Source: an uncultured Alphaproteobacteria bacterium (GTDB lineage: Bacteria > Pseudomonadota > Alphaproteobacteria > Puniceispirillales > Puniceispirillaceae). From it: DNA of 7,373 nt. Of the stretch, positions 1 through 6,914 are shown one piece after another. The notes under the pieces were generated by a model that made no database searches, had not been told where the DNA came from, and worked only from the letters and a program-made list of their open reading frames with translations. Each line of letters begins with the position of its first letter. The first letter of the stretch is position 1. A program made the position numbers and the translations under genes. Location of the stretch: positions 1 through 7,373 of the forward strand of contig CAJWDO010000076.1 of NCBI GenBank assembly GCA_913031555.1. Reading direction: 5' to 3'.

Positions 1-422
1 TCCGGCGTCTCGACGGTTTGGACAGGTGCGAACATCGTCTTGAAGGGATGGTTTTCCTGCACCGTCCTGATCGAGAAAGCGACGTCCGACGACTTGATCG
101 GTGTGCCATCATGGAAGGTCGCACCCTTTACAAGATTCAGTGTCACTGTCAGCCCGTCAGCCGATGTGTTCCAGCTTTCTGCCAGATATGGCTGCGGCGT
201 CCAATCCTCGTCATAGCGCAGCGGCGCCGCGAAAAGCTGGTTTCCGGGTTCACCGGTGGCAATCCCTGACTGTACGGCCGGGTTCAGATGCCGGGGTGTG
301 TTCTGTACGGCCCAGATCAAGGTACCGCCACGTTTGGCGCCGTCATCGGCAAGTGCGGCTCCGGCCTGCATGGCCACCACCATCGCCAGTGCTGACGACG
401 CTGCGACAAATCTCTTTATCAT
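1..422 (-). CDS. ABC transporter periplasmic solute-binding protein, family 5 (N-terminal part, runs off the left edge)
   Basis: This is the first 140 codons of a periplasmic binding protein of the dipeptide/oligopeptide/nickel class (SBP_bac_5). Such proteins capture a solute and deliver it to an inner-membrane ABC permease. Residues 1-25 form a Sec signal peptide: a basic MIKR start, a hydrophobic stretch and an ALA cleavage site before DDGAKRGG. The mature part opens with the family pattern: GGTLIWAV, then HLNPA, then LRYDEDWTPQPYLAESW, then FHDGTPIKSSDVAFS (the usual F-H-D-G-x-P-x-x-x-x-D-V segment). The ATG at 420-422 has a purine-rich Shine-Dalgarno (GGGGAGAAG, minus strand, 427-435). 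The gene lies 112 bases downstream of the SDR on the same strand and is probably the last visible member of the leftward cluster; permease and ATPase genes would be expected beyond the edge. The ligand cannot be deduced. The family call is confident. Confidence 0.9.
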   Translation of the reverse strand, partial: MIKRFVAASSALAMVVAMQAGAALADDGAKRGGTLIWAVQNTPRHLNPAVQSGIATGEPGNQLFAAPLRYDEDWTPQPYLAESWNTSADGLTVTLNLVKGATFHDGTPIKSSDVAFSIRTVQENHPFKTMFAPVQTVETP

Positions 423-534
423 CGCTCTTCTCCCCAATTATTCCATGTTTTAGTCAATAGTGATATTTCAGCCTACCGCGTGATGTGGCGCTTTCAAGCG
501 GAATCTGGATTCGTACCGGGATCCTGAATTGCAC

Positions 535-1299
535 CTATATACAGCGACCCCCATCCACTTCCATCGCGACGCCGGTGATCATCGAGGCATCGTCCGAACA
601 CAGGAACAGCGCCGCGGCGGCGATGCCGGCAGGTTGCGAGAACCTGCCCAGCGGGATTGTCGACAGAAACCGGGCCCGCATTTCGGGCGTATCCTCAGCC
701 ATGAAACTCGCCAGCAGCGGTGTTTCACCTGCCACAGGGTTAACCGCGTTAACCCGGATGCCAAAGGGGGCGAGTTCAACGGCCATGGATTTTGTGGCGG
801 TGATCATCCAGCCCTTGGAGGCGTTGTACCAGCTGAGGTTGGGACGTGGTGAGACCCCGGCTGTCGAGGCGATATTCAGGATAACCCCGCTGCCGGCCGC
901 CTTCATCGCCGGAACGAACTGCCGCGCCGCCAGATAGACTGCCTTGTTGTTGACCGCCATGACGCGGTCGAACATATCCTCCTCGACATCCTCCAGCGGG
1001 CCTGCCACATGCGTGATCCCGGCATTGTTGACCAGAATGTCGGGCGTTCCGAACGCCGCCCGTGCCGCCGCCGCCATGGCGGCAACCGATCCGGCGTCCG
1101 ATACATCAACCTCACAGGCAATGCCTTCACTGCCGTCAATAACGTCAATGCCGGCGGCCACCCTCGCCGCCGCCTCGCCATTGATATCGGCCACCATTAC
1201 CCGCGCGCCTTCACCGGCAAATCGTTCGACGATACCGGCGCCAAAACCGGACCCGCCACCGGTCACGATCGCGGTCTTTCCTTTCAAGGCTCCTGCCAT
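535..1299 (-). CDS. SDR-family NAD(P)-dependent oxidoreductase, 254 aa
   Basis: A classical short-chain dehydrogenase/reductase with a Rossmann fold, presumably cytosolic, interconverting an alcohol and a ketone. The cofactor-binding motif TGGGSGFG is at residues 13-20, NNAG at 91-94, the structural Asn near 117, and the catalytic Ser145, Tyr158 and Lys162 (Y-x3-K) are all present. Asp38 at the end of strand 2 suggests NAD(H) rather than NADP(H). The C-terminal half has the common NPVAGETPLL and VDGG motifs. The length matches the family. The frame stays open to 1365, which would overlap the upstream gene, but the ATG at 1297-1299 has GGGAG (minus strand, 1307-1311) seven bases ahead and leaves the usual short lead before the Rossmann motif. 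It lies 52 bases downstream of the M20 gene on the same strand. FabG-like or 3-hydroxyacyl-CoA dehydrogenase activity is possible; the substrate is unknown. Confidence 0.93.
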   Translation of the reverse strand: MAGALKGKTAIVTGGGSGFGAGIVERFAGEGARVMVADINGEAAARVAAGIDVIDGSEGIACEVDVSDAGSVAAMAAAARAAFGTPDILVNNAGITHVAGPLEDVEEDMFDRVMAVNNKAVYLAARQFVPAMKAAGSGVILNIASTAGVSPRPNLSWYNASKGWMITATKSMAVELAPFGIRVNAVNPVAGETPLLASFMAEDTPEMRARFLSTIPLGRFSQPAGIAAAALFLCSDDASMITGVAMEVDGGRCI

Positions 1300-1306
1300 G
1301 TCGTCA

Positions 1307-1311
1307 CTCCC
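1307..1311 (-). promoter_or_regulatory. Shine-Dalgarno that decides the SDR start
   Basis: GGGAG on the minus strand sits seven bases before the ATG at 1297-1299. It supports the 254-residue SDR over the longer 276-codon reading that begins inside the M20 gene. Confidence 0.7.
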
Positions 1312-1351
1312 GTCATCTGCCCGAACATATGATCGATCACCATCATGACTG

Positions 1352-2641
1352 TCATGTCTCGCCAAGCAGTCGCGCCAGGCTGACCGCCATGACGCGCGCC
1401 GAATCCATCATATCGCCGATGCCAATCCATTCATCAGGCTGATGCGCCAGTTCCAGCAGACCCGGCCCATAGGCGATGCAGTTCTGCAATCTGCCGATAC
1501 GGTCGATATGTTTCTGGTCATAGGTGCCGGGCGACAGCACCATTTCCGGATCAACCGCCATCACCTCGCGGATTGCCTCGCGAACCGTCGTCACGACCGG
1601 CGCCGTTTCGGCCGTCATCACCGGCTGCACCTCGAACAGGTCACGGATTTCATATCGGAACCCCGGCCTGGTGGCGGCCACACGCTGCATCAGTGAGTCG
1701 ATCTCGGCCTTCACCTCGTCAATATCCTCCTCGACCAGAAAGCGCCGGTCGATGGTGATCACGCAGCGATCCGGAACGCAGGCCGAAGGCAGACCTGTAT
1801 AGCCATCCTCAGGCTCGGCAAGGCCGCCATGGATGCTGTTGACGTTGAGGGTTGATTGCCGCGCGCCGTCGGGCACCACCGGCATATCGGTGCGCCGCAC
1901 GGCCAGCGCCGGAAACAGGCTTGCCTCCATCTCGGCAATCACCGCCCCCATATGGCGCACCGCGCAATCGCCGAGAAACGGCATCGAGCCGTGCGCGATC
2001 CGCCCCTCGGTCTCAATCTCGGCCCACCAGACACCTCTGTGGCCAAGACAGATACGATCCTTGTTCAGCGGTTCCGGGATGATCACATGCTGGACGCGCG
2101 AAGGGTCGAACCATCCCTGTTCGGCAAGATGGGCAACGCCGCCAAAGCCGCCTGTCTCCTCATCGGCAGTGCCGGAAATCTCGATCGCGCCACGATAATC
2201 GGGACAGGTGGCGATGAAGGCCTCGGCAGCAATAATGGCGCTGGCGAGTCCGCCTTTCATGTCGCAGGCGCCACGGCCATAAATACGGTCACCCTCGACG
2301 GTGGCGGCGAACGGATCACGGGTCCAGCCCTTGCCGACGGTGACAACATCGGTATGGGCGTTGAAATGCACGCAGTCACCGCTGCCCGCACCGTCATGTC
2401 GACAGATAACATTCCACCGCGGATACCTGTCTGAGTCGCCAAACGCCCCGTTGGCACGGACAAAACTGGCGCTGAAACCGGCATCGGCGAGACGGGCCGC
2501 CAGATGATCGCAGATTTCGCGGTAATTCTCGCCAGGCGGGTTGATGGTCGGAATCCGGATCAGATCGCGCGCCGTCTCGATCAGCGTATCGCGGCGCTGA
2601 TCAATCTCGATCATCAAACGGTCCCGCACATGGCCGGCCAC
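1352..2641 (-). CDS. M20-family (ArgE/DapE-type) zinc amidohydrolase, 429 aa
   Basis: A cytosolic co-catalytic metallopeptidase-fold enzyme of the acetylornithine deacetylase/succinyl-diaminopimelate desuccinylase group, which hydrolyses N-acyl amino acids or related amides. The active-site set appears complete: His96 and Asp98 in NAHTDVV, bridging Asp127 in GRGACDMKGG, the Glu161-Glu162 pair in TADEETGG, Glu190 in IIPEP, His217 in the dimerisation-domain IAHGSMP, and His400 in LELAHQPDE. The length is typical. I chose GTG at 2639-2641 because a perfect AGGAGG lies six bases upstream; ATG at 2612-2614 (residue 10) would leave the fold intact, while TTG at 2656 would place the ribosome site inside the gene. 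It lies 80 bases downstream of the fusion enzyme and 52 bases upstream of the SDR, on the same strand. True ArgE or DapE is unlikely in this catabolic setting; the substrate is probably an N-acylated or amide compound related to the cluster (inference). Confidence 0.92.
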   Translation of the reverse strand: MAGHVRDRLMIEIDQRRDTLIETARDLIRIPTINPPGENYREICDHLAARLADAGFSASFVRANGAFGDSDRYPRWNVICRHDGAGSGDCVHFNAHTDVVTVGKGWTRDPFAATVEGDRIYGRGACDMKGGLASAIIAAEAFIATCPDYRGAIEISGTADEETGGFGGVAHLAEQGWFDPSRVQHVIIPEPLNKDRICLGHRGVWWAEIETEGRIAHGSMPFLGDCAVRHMGAVIAEMEASLFPALAVRRTDMPVVPDGARQSTLNVNSIHGGLAEPEDGYTGLPSACVPDRCVITIDRRFLVEEDIDEVKAEIDSLMQRVAATRPGFRYEIRDLFEVQPVMTAETAPVVTTVREAIREVMAVDPEMVLSPGTYDQKHIDRIGRLQNCIAYGPGLLELAHQPDEWIGIGDMMDSARVMAVSLARLLGET

Positions 2642-2647
2642 ACGCGC

Positions 2648-2653
2648 CCTCCT
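2648..2653 (-). promoter_or_regulatory. Perfect Shine-Dalgarno AGGAGG for the M20 gene
   Basis: AGGAGG on the minus strand is followed by six bases (GCGCGT) and then GTG at 2641-2639, in frame with the M20 enzyme. This is the best ribosome-site match I noticed in the window and argues for a GTG start. A TTG three codons further upstream would embed this site inside the coding sequence. Confidence 0.7.
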
Positions 2654-2721
2654 CAACTGTCCGACAGGTCTTCGACGCTATTGCGATGTCATGGCAAGGT
2701 CAAGCAAACCACCGGACCGGG

Positions 2722-4791
2722 CTAGTCCAGAAACCTCTGACCAGCATCCGCAAGCCGGCCGATCAGCTGTGACAATTTCCAGATAACCGGGTCGGTTTCC
2801 TGCAAGGCCGCAAGCCGATCGCGAATCATCCCGATGCCCATGCTGTCGGCGTGGCACAGCGGCCCACCCCGAAAGCGCGGGAAGCCGTATCCATGAACCA
2901 GCACGAGGTCGACGTCCAAGGCCGAACTGGCAATGCCCTCTTCAAGAATGTCCGCCGCCTCATTGATCAGCGCCAGCAACAATGTCCGCATCACCGCATC
3001 ATCGGGCAGTTCGCGGCGGGTGATTCCATGGCGCGCCGCTTCTGTATTGATCAGTGGGACCACATCGGGATTCGGACCAGTTGCCCTGCCATCTTCATAC
3101 ATATACCAGCCACGACCTGCCTTGCGACCAAGCCAGCCAGCCTCGCAGACATGATCCTGAACCTTGCTGTACCGCCGCCGGGGGTCGCGTGTCGCCTGCT
3201 GTCGCCTGCGGTTCGCCCAGGCGATGTCCAGACCTGACATGTCCTGCGTTTCATAAAGTCCCATGGCATAGCCGAAGCCACGCATGACGCGGTCGATCTG
3301 CATGATTTCAGCGCCATCAAGAAGCAGCAATTCCGCCGCCTCGCGTACCCGCTGCAACATCCTGTTGCCAACAAACCCGTCACAGACGCCAACCTTTACC
3401 GGGATCTTGCGCAACCGTCTCGCCAGCGCATAGCCGGTGGCAAGCGCGTGATCAGCGGTCCGCGCACCATTGACGATCTCCAGCAGTTTCATGATGTGCG
3501 CCGGACTGAAGAAATGCAGGCCGACAAGCCGCGACGGGTCGGCAAGACAGCCTGCCATGGCATCTATATCGAGATAGGAGGTATTGCTTGCCAGCACCGC
3601 CTCCGGTGCCGCGCTGTCAAGCATCGTCAGCACATCGCGTTTCACCTTCATGTCCTCGAAGACAGCCTCGATCACCAGGCCGGCACCTTCGATGCCGTCA
3701 TAATCGGCCTGAAACCGGATCGCATCCTGTTCGGCCCTTGCCGCGGTTTCATCCATCATTCCGCGGCGCACTGCCGCGTCATAGAGCCCGGACATGCGTT
3801 TGCGGCCAGCCTGAAGCGCGTCGTCATCGCGTTCGATCAGCGTAACAGCGCTTCCGGATCTTGCCAGCGCATGCGCAATGCCGGCACCCATCGTGCCACC
3901 ACCAATAACAACAATGTCGTCGAGCGATGCCGGCACCACCGGTTTCAGACGGGCCGGTGCCCGCGCCCCACGCTCGGCAAAGAAGACATGGCGGAGCGCC
4001 CGGCATTCATCACTGTCCCGAAGTGTGAGAAAGGTGGCGCGTTCCGCCGCCAGCGCGTCGCCGAAATCATCACTTGCGGCAAGTCCGATCAGCCGCACAG
4101 CTTCCTCGGGGGCGCGCTGACGCGGCATCCTGCGGCGCGCCCTTGCCAGCGCCGCCGCCGCTGCCTCGGGGTCGGCCGCCGGTGCCGGCAGCTGCGAAAG
4201 TGGGGGGCGTTTTTCAAAACTGGCAAGCGGCAGGGCCAGCGCCGCCGCCACCGGATCATCATCCTGCTGGTCGACCAGTCCGATTTTCAGCGCTGCGCCA
4301 GCACGAACGCTGTGCGCCTCGGGAATCAATGACAGCGCCGCTTTCATGCCGACAAGACGGGGCAGGCGCTGCGTGCCACCCGATCCCGGCACAACGCCAA
4401 GAATGACCTCGGGCAGGCCAAGCTGCGCCGTCGGGGCGGCAATGCGCCAGCGGCAGGCAAGCGCCAGTTCCAGCCCGCCACCAAGACACGCCCCTCTGAT
4501 GGCGGCAATGACCGGCACCGGTGCCGTTTCCAGCGCCGTCACCACGGTCGGCAGATCGGGCTCGACCATAGGCAGGCCGAATTCACCGGCGTCCGCACCG
4601 GCCGCGAAGATATCATCGGCGCCGGCAAGGATGATCCGATCCACCCCGTCATCACCGGCAATGGCCGCCAGCGCCGCGATCAGGCCGGCCCGGATGTCGT
4701 GATTGATGGCGTTGACCGGTGGCCGGTCGATTTCAATGATCGCCGCCGACCCGTTCCTGTGATGCCTGATTATGTCTGAAGGTGCCGACAT
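2722..4791 (-). CDS. Bifunctional enoyl-CoA hydratase/3-hydroxyacyl-CoA dehydrogenase (FadJ/FadB-like fusion), 689 aa
   Basis: A two-enzyme beta-oxidation protein that hydrates an enoyl-CoA and then oxidises the 3-hydroxyacyl-CoA with NAD. Domains in order: crotonase (about 5-190), a linker, the NAD-binding dehydrogenase domain (about 290-468) and two C-terminal dehydrogenase domains (about 470-680). The crotonase keeps AAGADAGEF (63-71), the oxyanion loop ACLGGGLE and both catalytic glutamates, Glu108 (GGGLE) and Glu128 (GLPE). The dehydrogenase has GGGTMGAGIA (297-306), Ser402-Asn403, catalytic His426 (GLHFFSP) with Glu438, and Asn476 (VGNRM), so both activities look intact. The ATG at 4789-4791 follows AAAGGA. 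It is somewhat shorter than E. coli FadB (729 aa) but normal for stand-alone fusions. It is the first gene of the leftward cluster. No thiolase is visible. Its substrate may be a short or dicarboxylic acyl-CoA made by the pathway rather than a fatty acid (inference). Confidence 0.94.
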   Translation of the reverse strand: MSAPSDIIRHHRNGSAAIIEIDRPPVNAINHDIRAGLIAALAAIAGDDGVDRIILAGADDIFAAGADAGEFGLPMVEPDLPTVVTALETAPVPVIAAIRGACLGGGLELALACRWRIAAPTAQLGLPEVILGVVPGSGGTQRLPRLVGMKAALSLIPEAHSVRAGAALKIGLVDQQDDDPVAAALALPLASFEKRPPLSQLPAPAADPEAAAAALARARRRMPRQRAPEEAVRLIGLAASDDFGDALAAERATFLTLRDSDECRALRHVFFAERGARAPARLKPVVPASLDDIVVIGGGTMGAGIAHALARSGSAVTLIERDDDALQAGRKRMSGLYDAAVRRGMMDETAARAEQDAIRFQADYDGIEGAGLVIEAVFEDMKVKRDVLTMLDSAAPEAVLASNTSYLDIDAMAGCLADPSRLVGLHFFSPAHIMKLLEIVNGARTADHALATGYALARRLRKIPVKVGVCDGFVGNRMLQRVREAAELLLLDGAEIMQIDRVMRGFGYAMGLYETQDMSGLDIAWANRRRQQATRDPRRRYSKVQDHVCEAGWLGRKAGRGWYMYEDGRATGPNPDVVPLINTEAARHGITRRELPDDAVMRTLLLALINEAADILEEGIASSALDVDLVLVHGYGFPRFRGGPLCHADSMGIGMIRDRLAALQETDPVIWKLSQLIGRLADAGQRFLD

Positions 4792-4944
4792 GATATCCTT
4801 TAAACGTTCACATCAATGGCTTATATAACCAAAATTGCTGTTTTGGCGCCAGATGCTAGACTTCCATGTATGGCAACGGACGACGCCCGACACAATACCG
4901 TCAGGTGCGCGATCGTAACGTTAAAAGTTCGGATTGGAAATGAC
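4792..4944. promoter_or_regulatory. Divergent intergenic control region
   Basis: These 153 bases separate the leftward cluster from the rightward Rieske gene and should hold both promoters. The stretch is visibly more AT-rich than its flanks. The palindromic TTATATAA (4821-4828) could serve as a -10 element; read leftward it would place a transcript start roughly 20 bases before the fusion-gene ATG. No convincing -35 box is evident. Two AACGTT sites lie at opposite ends (4803-4808, and within TAACGTTA at 4916-4923). The frame of the Rieske gene is open back to 4816, but that extra N-terminus resembles no family member, so I treat the stretch as non-coding. Confidence 0.6.
4829..4846. promoter_or_regulatory. 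Candidate operator: inverted repeat CCAAAA-N6-TTTTGG
   Basis: CCAAAA (4829-4834) and TTTTGG (4841-4846) are perfect reverse complements separated by six bases (TTGCTG). The site lies in the divergent intergenic region next to TTATATAA (4821-4828) and overlaps a second small palindrome, TGGCGCCA (4844-4851). The size and placement suit a dimeric repressor or activator acting on both transcripts. No regulator gene is in the window, so the protein that binds is unknown. A chance match is possible for six-base arms. Confidence 0.4.
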
Positions 4945-6249
4945 ATGCTTGCCGACGAGATCAACAGAAAGCTGACAGAGACCGATGATGGCACCGGGTG
5001 TGGCGCACTTATGCGGCTTTACTGGCAACCGGTGGCGCTGACGGATGAACTTTCCGGCAACAGGCCGGTGGTGCCGGTCCGCATCTTCGGCGAGGATCTG
5101 GTGCTGTTTCGCAATGGTGACGGCAAGATCGGTCTGATCGACCGGCACTGTCCGCACAGGCAGGTCGATCTTTGCTATGGGCGACTTGAGGATAACGGGC
5201 TGCGTTGTCCCTTCCATGGCTGGCTTTTTGCGCCTGACGGCACCTGCCTCGACCAGCCGGGAGAATTGCCGGAGAACAACCGCGTCCGCCATTTTGGCCA
5301 GGCAAATTATCCCTGTGTCAAGCGCAATGGCATGATTTTCGCCTATCTTGGACCCGGTGATCCGCCACCCCTGCCGGCCGTCGACTGTCTGGAGGCACCG
5401 GAAAGCCATGTGTTTGCCTTCAAGGGCTTTCTTGAATGCAATTATCTGCAGGCGGTCGAAGTCGGGATCGATCCGGCACACGCCTCGTTCCTGCATCGCT
5501 ATCTTCAGGACGAGGACACGGATGATTCCTATGGTCGCCAGTTCCGGAGCGGGACCGGCGATGACGATATCCCCGTGACCTGGATCATGCGCAACTTTCC
5601 CGCCCCCACGATCGATGTGAAGCGAACGGATTCCGGCCTTCAGATCGAAGCCCGGCGACATCTCGACGATACGCGCGACCATGTAAGGGTGACCAACCTT
5701 CTGTTCCCCAACGCCATTGTCATCCCGATGAGCCGGACCATGGCGATCACGCAGTGGCATGTGCCCGTCGATGACCACAATTGCTACTGGTACGCACATT
5801 TCACCAGCTATGATGAACCGGTCGACAGGGCGCGGATGCGCGAGCAGAGGATGGATCTGTACCAGCTTCCCGATTACCGGCCGCGGCTTGGCAGGTTTAA
5901 CGGCTGGGGCTACGACCCGGCCGAACAGGAAAGCGAGACCTATACGGGCATGGGCATGGATATCAATGTCCACGACCAGTGGGCCGTTGAATCACCCGGA
6001 CCGATTACCAATCGGGCCAAGGAACATCTTGCCGGTACGGATGTCGCCATCAGCCGCTATCGGGCGATGCTGCTCCGCACCATGGAAATCGCCGCCGACC
6101 CGGCGCGTCATGCCGAGCTTCCGATCTACCGTGCCGTTGGCGAACGATCGCTTGGACCGGAATGGCATGACAGCGTGATGCGCGCGGGCTGCGCGCGTGA
6201 AGACTGGCTTGCAGACTATAAACAGTCGCGCGACAAGGCGGGCTGGTAA
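4945..6249 (+). CDS. Phthalate-type Rieske non-heme iron oxygenase, alpha subunit, 434 aa
   Basis: The terminal component of a Rieske oxygenase, which activates O2 at a mononuclear iron to hydroxylate or dealkylate a substrate with electrons from a reductase. The N-terminal Rieske [2Fe-2S] domain has Cys69-x-His71 and Cys88-x2-His91 (CPH, then CPFHGW). The C-terminal catalytic domain has GIDPAHASFLH: bridging Asp176, iron ligands His179 and His184, with Asp344 (NVHDQW) the probable third ligand. The later ESPGPITNRAKEHL segment is characteristic of the phthalate 4,5-dioxygenase/demethylase branch, usually homo-oligomeric without a beta subunit. I chose ATG 4945 because it starts a few residues before the conserved LYWQPVAL segment; earlier in-frame codons add an unrelated tail. 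It is transcribed away from the leftward cluster and is followed after 3 bases by the glutamine-synthetase-like gene. No ferredoxin reductase is in view. The substrate is unknown. In CPHRQVDL, Gln replaces the common Gly. Confidence 0.92.
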   Translation: MLADEINRKLTETDDGTGCGALMRLYWQPVALTDELSGNRPVVPVRIFGEDLVLFRNGDGKIGLIDRHCPHRQVDLCYGRLEDNGLRCPFHGWLFAPDGTCLDQPGELPENNRVRHFGQANYPCVKRNGMIFAYLGPGDPPPLPAVDCLEAPESHVFAFKGFLECNYLQAVEVGIDPAHASFLHRYLQDEDTDDSYGRQFRSGTGDDDIPVTWIMRNFPAPTIDVKRTDSGLQIEARRHLDDTRDHVRVTNLLFPNAIVIPMSRTMAITQWHVPVDDHNCYWYAHFTSYDEPVDRARMREQRMDLYQLPDYRPRLGRFNGWGYDPAEQESETYTGMGMDINVHDQWAVESPGPITNRAKEHLAGTDVAISRYRAMLLRTMEIAADPARHAELPIYRAVGERSLGPEWHDSVMRAGCAREDWLADYKQSRDKAGW

Positions 6250-6252
6250 ATC

Positions 6253-6906
6253 ATGGCCGGCTTTGCGACTCGGCATGGCGTCCATGATCAATCGGCGCGC
6301 CAGCGTATCGCCGAGATCATCCAACGCATCGAGGCTGACGGCATCAGGACAGTCCGTATCGGTTTCGCCGACCAGCATGGCGTGATGCGCGGCAAGTCCT
6401 TTGCGGCAAATCAGATTGCCACATTGTTCGAAGACGGCATGACCGCGCCCTCGAGCCTGTTGTTGAAGGATCTCGCACATCGCACCGTGCTGCCTGTCTG
6501 GAGCAATGAAGCAACCGGCCTTTCCGGGATGGCCGGCATCGGCGACATCCTGCTGATCCCCGATCCGGAACGATTCCATGTTCTGCCATGGCTTGACGAC
6601 ACGGCCTGGATTCAGGCCGATATCTATCACAAGGACGGCACGCCATCACCGCTCGACACGCGCGGGATCGCGAAACGCGCCGAAGCGGCGCTGGCCACCG
6701 CGGGGCTGCGGTTCCATGCCGGGCTGGAAATCGAGGCGCATGTCTACCGGCTTGCCGATCGGGCGCTGACCCCGTCCGACATCGGACAACCTGGAACGCC
6801 GCCCGATGTCACGATCCTGAACCGCGGATACCAGCTTCTGACCGAGCATTACGCCGACACGCTGGAACCTGTCCTGACACTGATTCAGGAAACCTGCGAT
6901 CAGTAG
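6253..6906 (+). CDS. Glutamine-synthetase-family ligase, 3'-truncated (217 codons)
   Basis: The N-terminal half of a GlnA-like ATP-dependent ligase, the family that joins glutamate to ammonia or, in catabolic members, to an amine. The beta-grasp domain is about residues 15-115 (TVRIGFADQHGVMRGKS; DILLIPDPERFHVLPW). The catalytic domain begins at about 135, and GLEIEAHV gives the first metal-binding glutamates, Glu159 and Glu161. Family members have about 430-470 residues. This one stops at 217, just after the LIQETCDQ helix, where members normally continue into the Glu-Trp-Gly-Pro-Gly segment. The remaining metal ligands and the ATP and glutamate sites are missing, so the product should be inactive. 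It starts 3 bases after the Rieske stop, with AAGGCGG 11 bases ahead, implying translational coupling. I favour a gamma-glutamyl-amine ligase over a housekeeping synthetase because of this pairing (inference). The cut coincides with the composition change near 6900. Confidence 0.85.
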   Translation: MAGFATRHGVHDQSARQRIAEIIQRIEADGIRTVRIGFADQHGVMRGKSFAANQIATLFEDGMTAPSSLLLKDLAHRTVLPVWSNEATGLSGMAGIGDILLIPDPERFHVLPWLDDTAWIQADIYHKDGTPSPLDTRGIAKRAEAALATAGLRFHAGLEIEAHVYRLADRALTPSDIGQPGTPPDVTILNRGYQLLTEHYADTLEPVLTLIQETCDQ

Positions 6907-6914
6907 CTTTTTTA
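6898..6914. other. Sequence junction: truncated ligase meets foreign-looking DNA
   Basis: Left of here the DNA is about 65% GC (156 of 240 bases at 6661-6900); right of it about 47-48% (171 of 360 at 6961-7320). The glutamine-synthetase reading frame loses its family similarity and ends at TAG 6904-6906, and the natural stop of epmA on the other strand is at 6912-6914. The breakpoint must therefore fall in or very near this interval. A GATC sits at 6898-6901. I see no terminal inverted repeats, transposase, integrase or tRNA at the junction. Confidence 0.75.

Noticed and set aside
488..501. Small hairpin CGCT-TTCA-AGCG between the SDR and solute-binding genes
   Set aside because: The 4-5 base stem is too short and no U-tract follows on the minus strand, so I do not call a terminator.
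485..937. Plus-strand open frame of 150 codons opposite the SDR 3' end
   Set aside because: It overlaps the conserved SDR catalytic region on the other strand and has no domain of its own.
1344..1356. Inverted repeat CATGAC-T-GTCATG at the end of the M20 gene
   Set aside because: Perfect 6-base arms, but a one-base spacer, no T-run and overlap with the M20 stop codon; not a convincing terminator or operator.
3448..4332. Plus-strand open frame of 294 codons opposite the hydratase/dehydrogenase fusion
   Set aside because: Antisense to a well-supported gene; the composition (many His, Arg, Cys) is typical of a shadow frame and no family is recognisable.
4816..4944. N-terminal extension of the Rieske protein from ATG 4816
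   Set aside because: The extra 43 residues resemble no part of the family and would consume the divergent promoter region; ATG 4945 gives the normal family start.
4921..5973. Minus-strand open frame of 350 codons opposite the Rieske gene
   Set aside because: It is wholly antisense to a gene with complete Rieske and iron-site motifs, shows no recognisable domain, and is the expected shadow in high-GC coding DNA.
6898..6914. Insertion-sequence end or phage attachment site at the junction
   Set aside because: I found no terminal inverted repeat, target duplication, transposase, integrase or tRNA gene on either side within the window.
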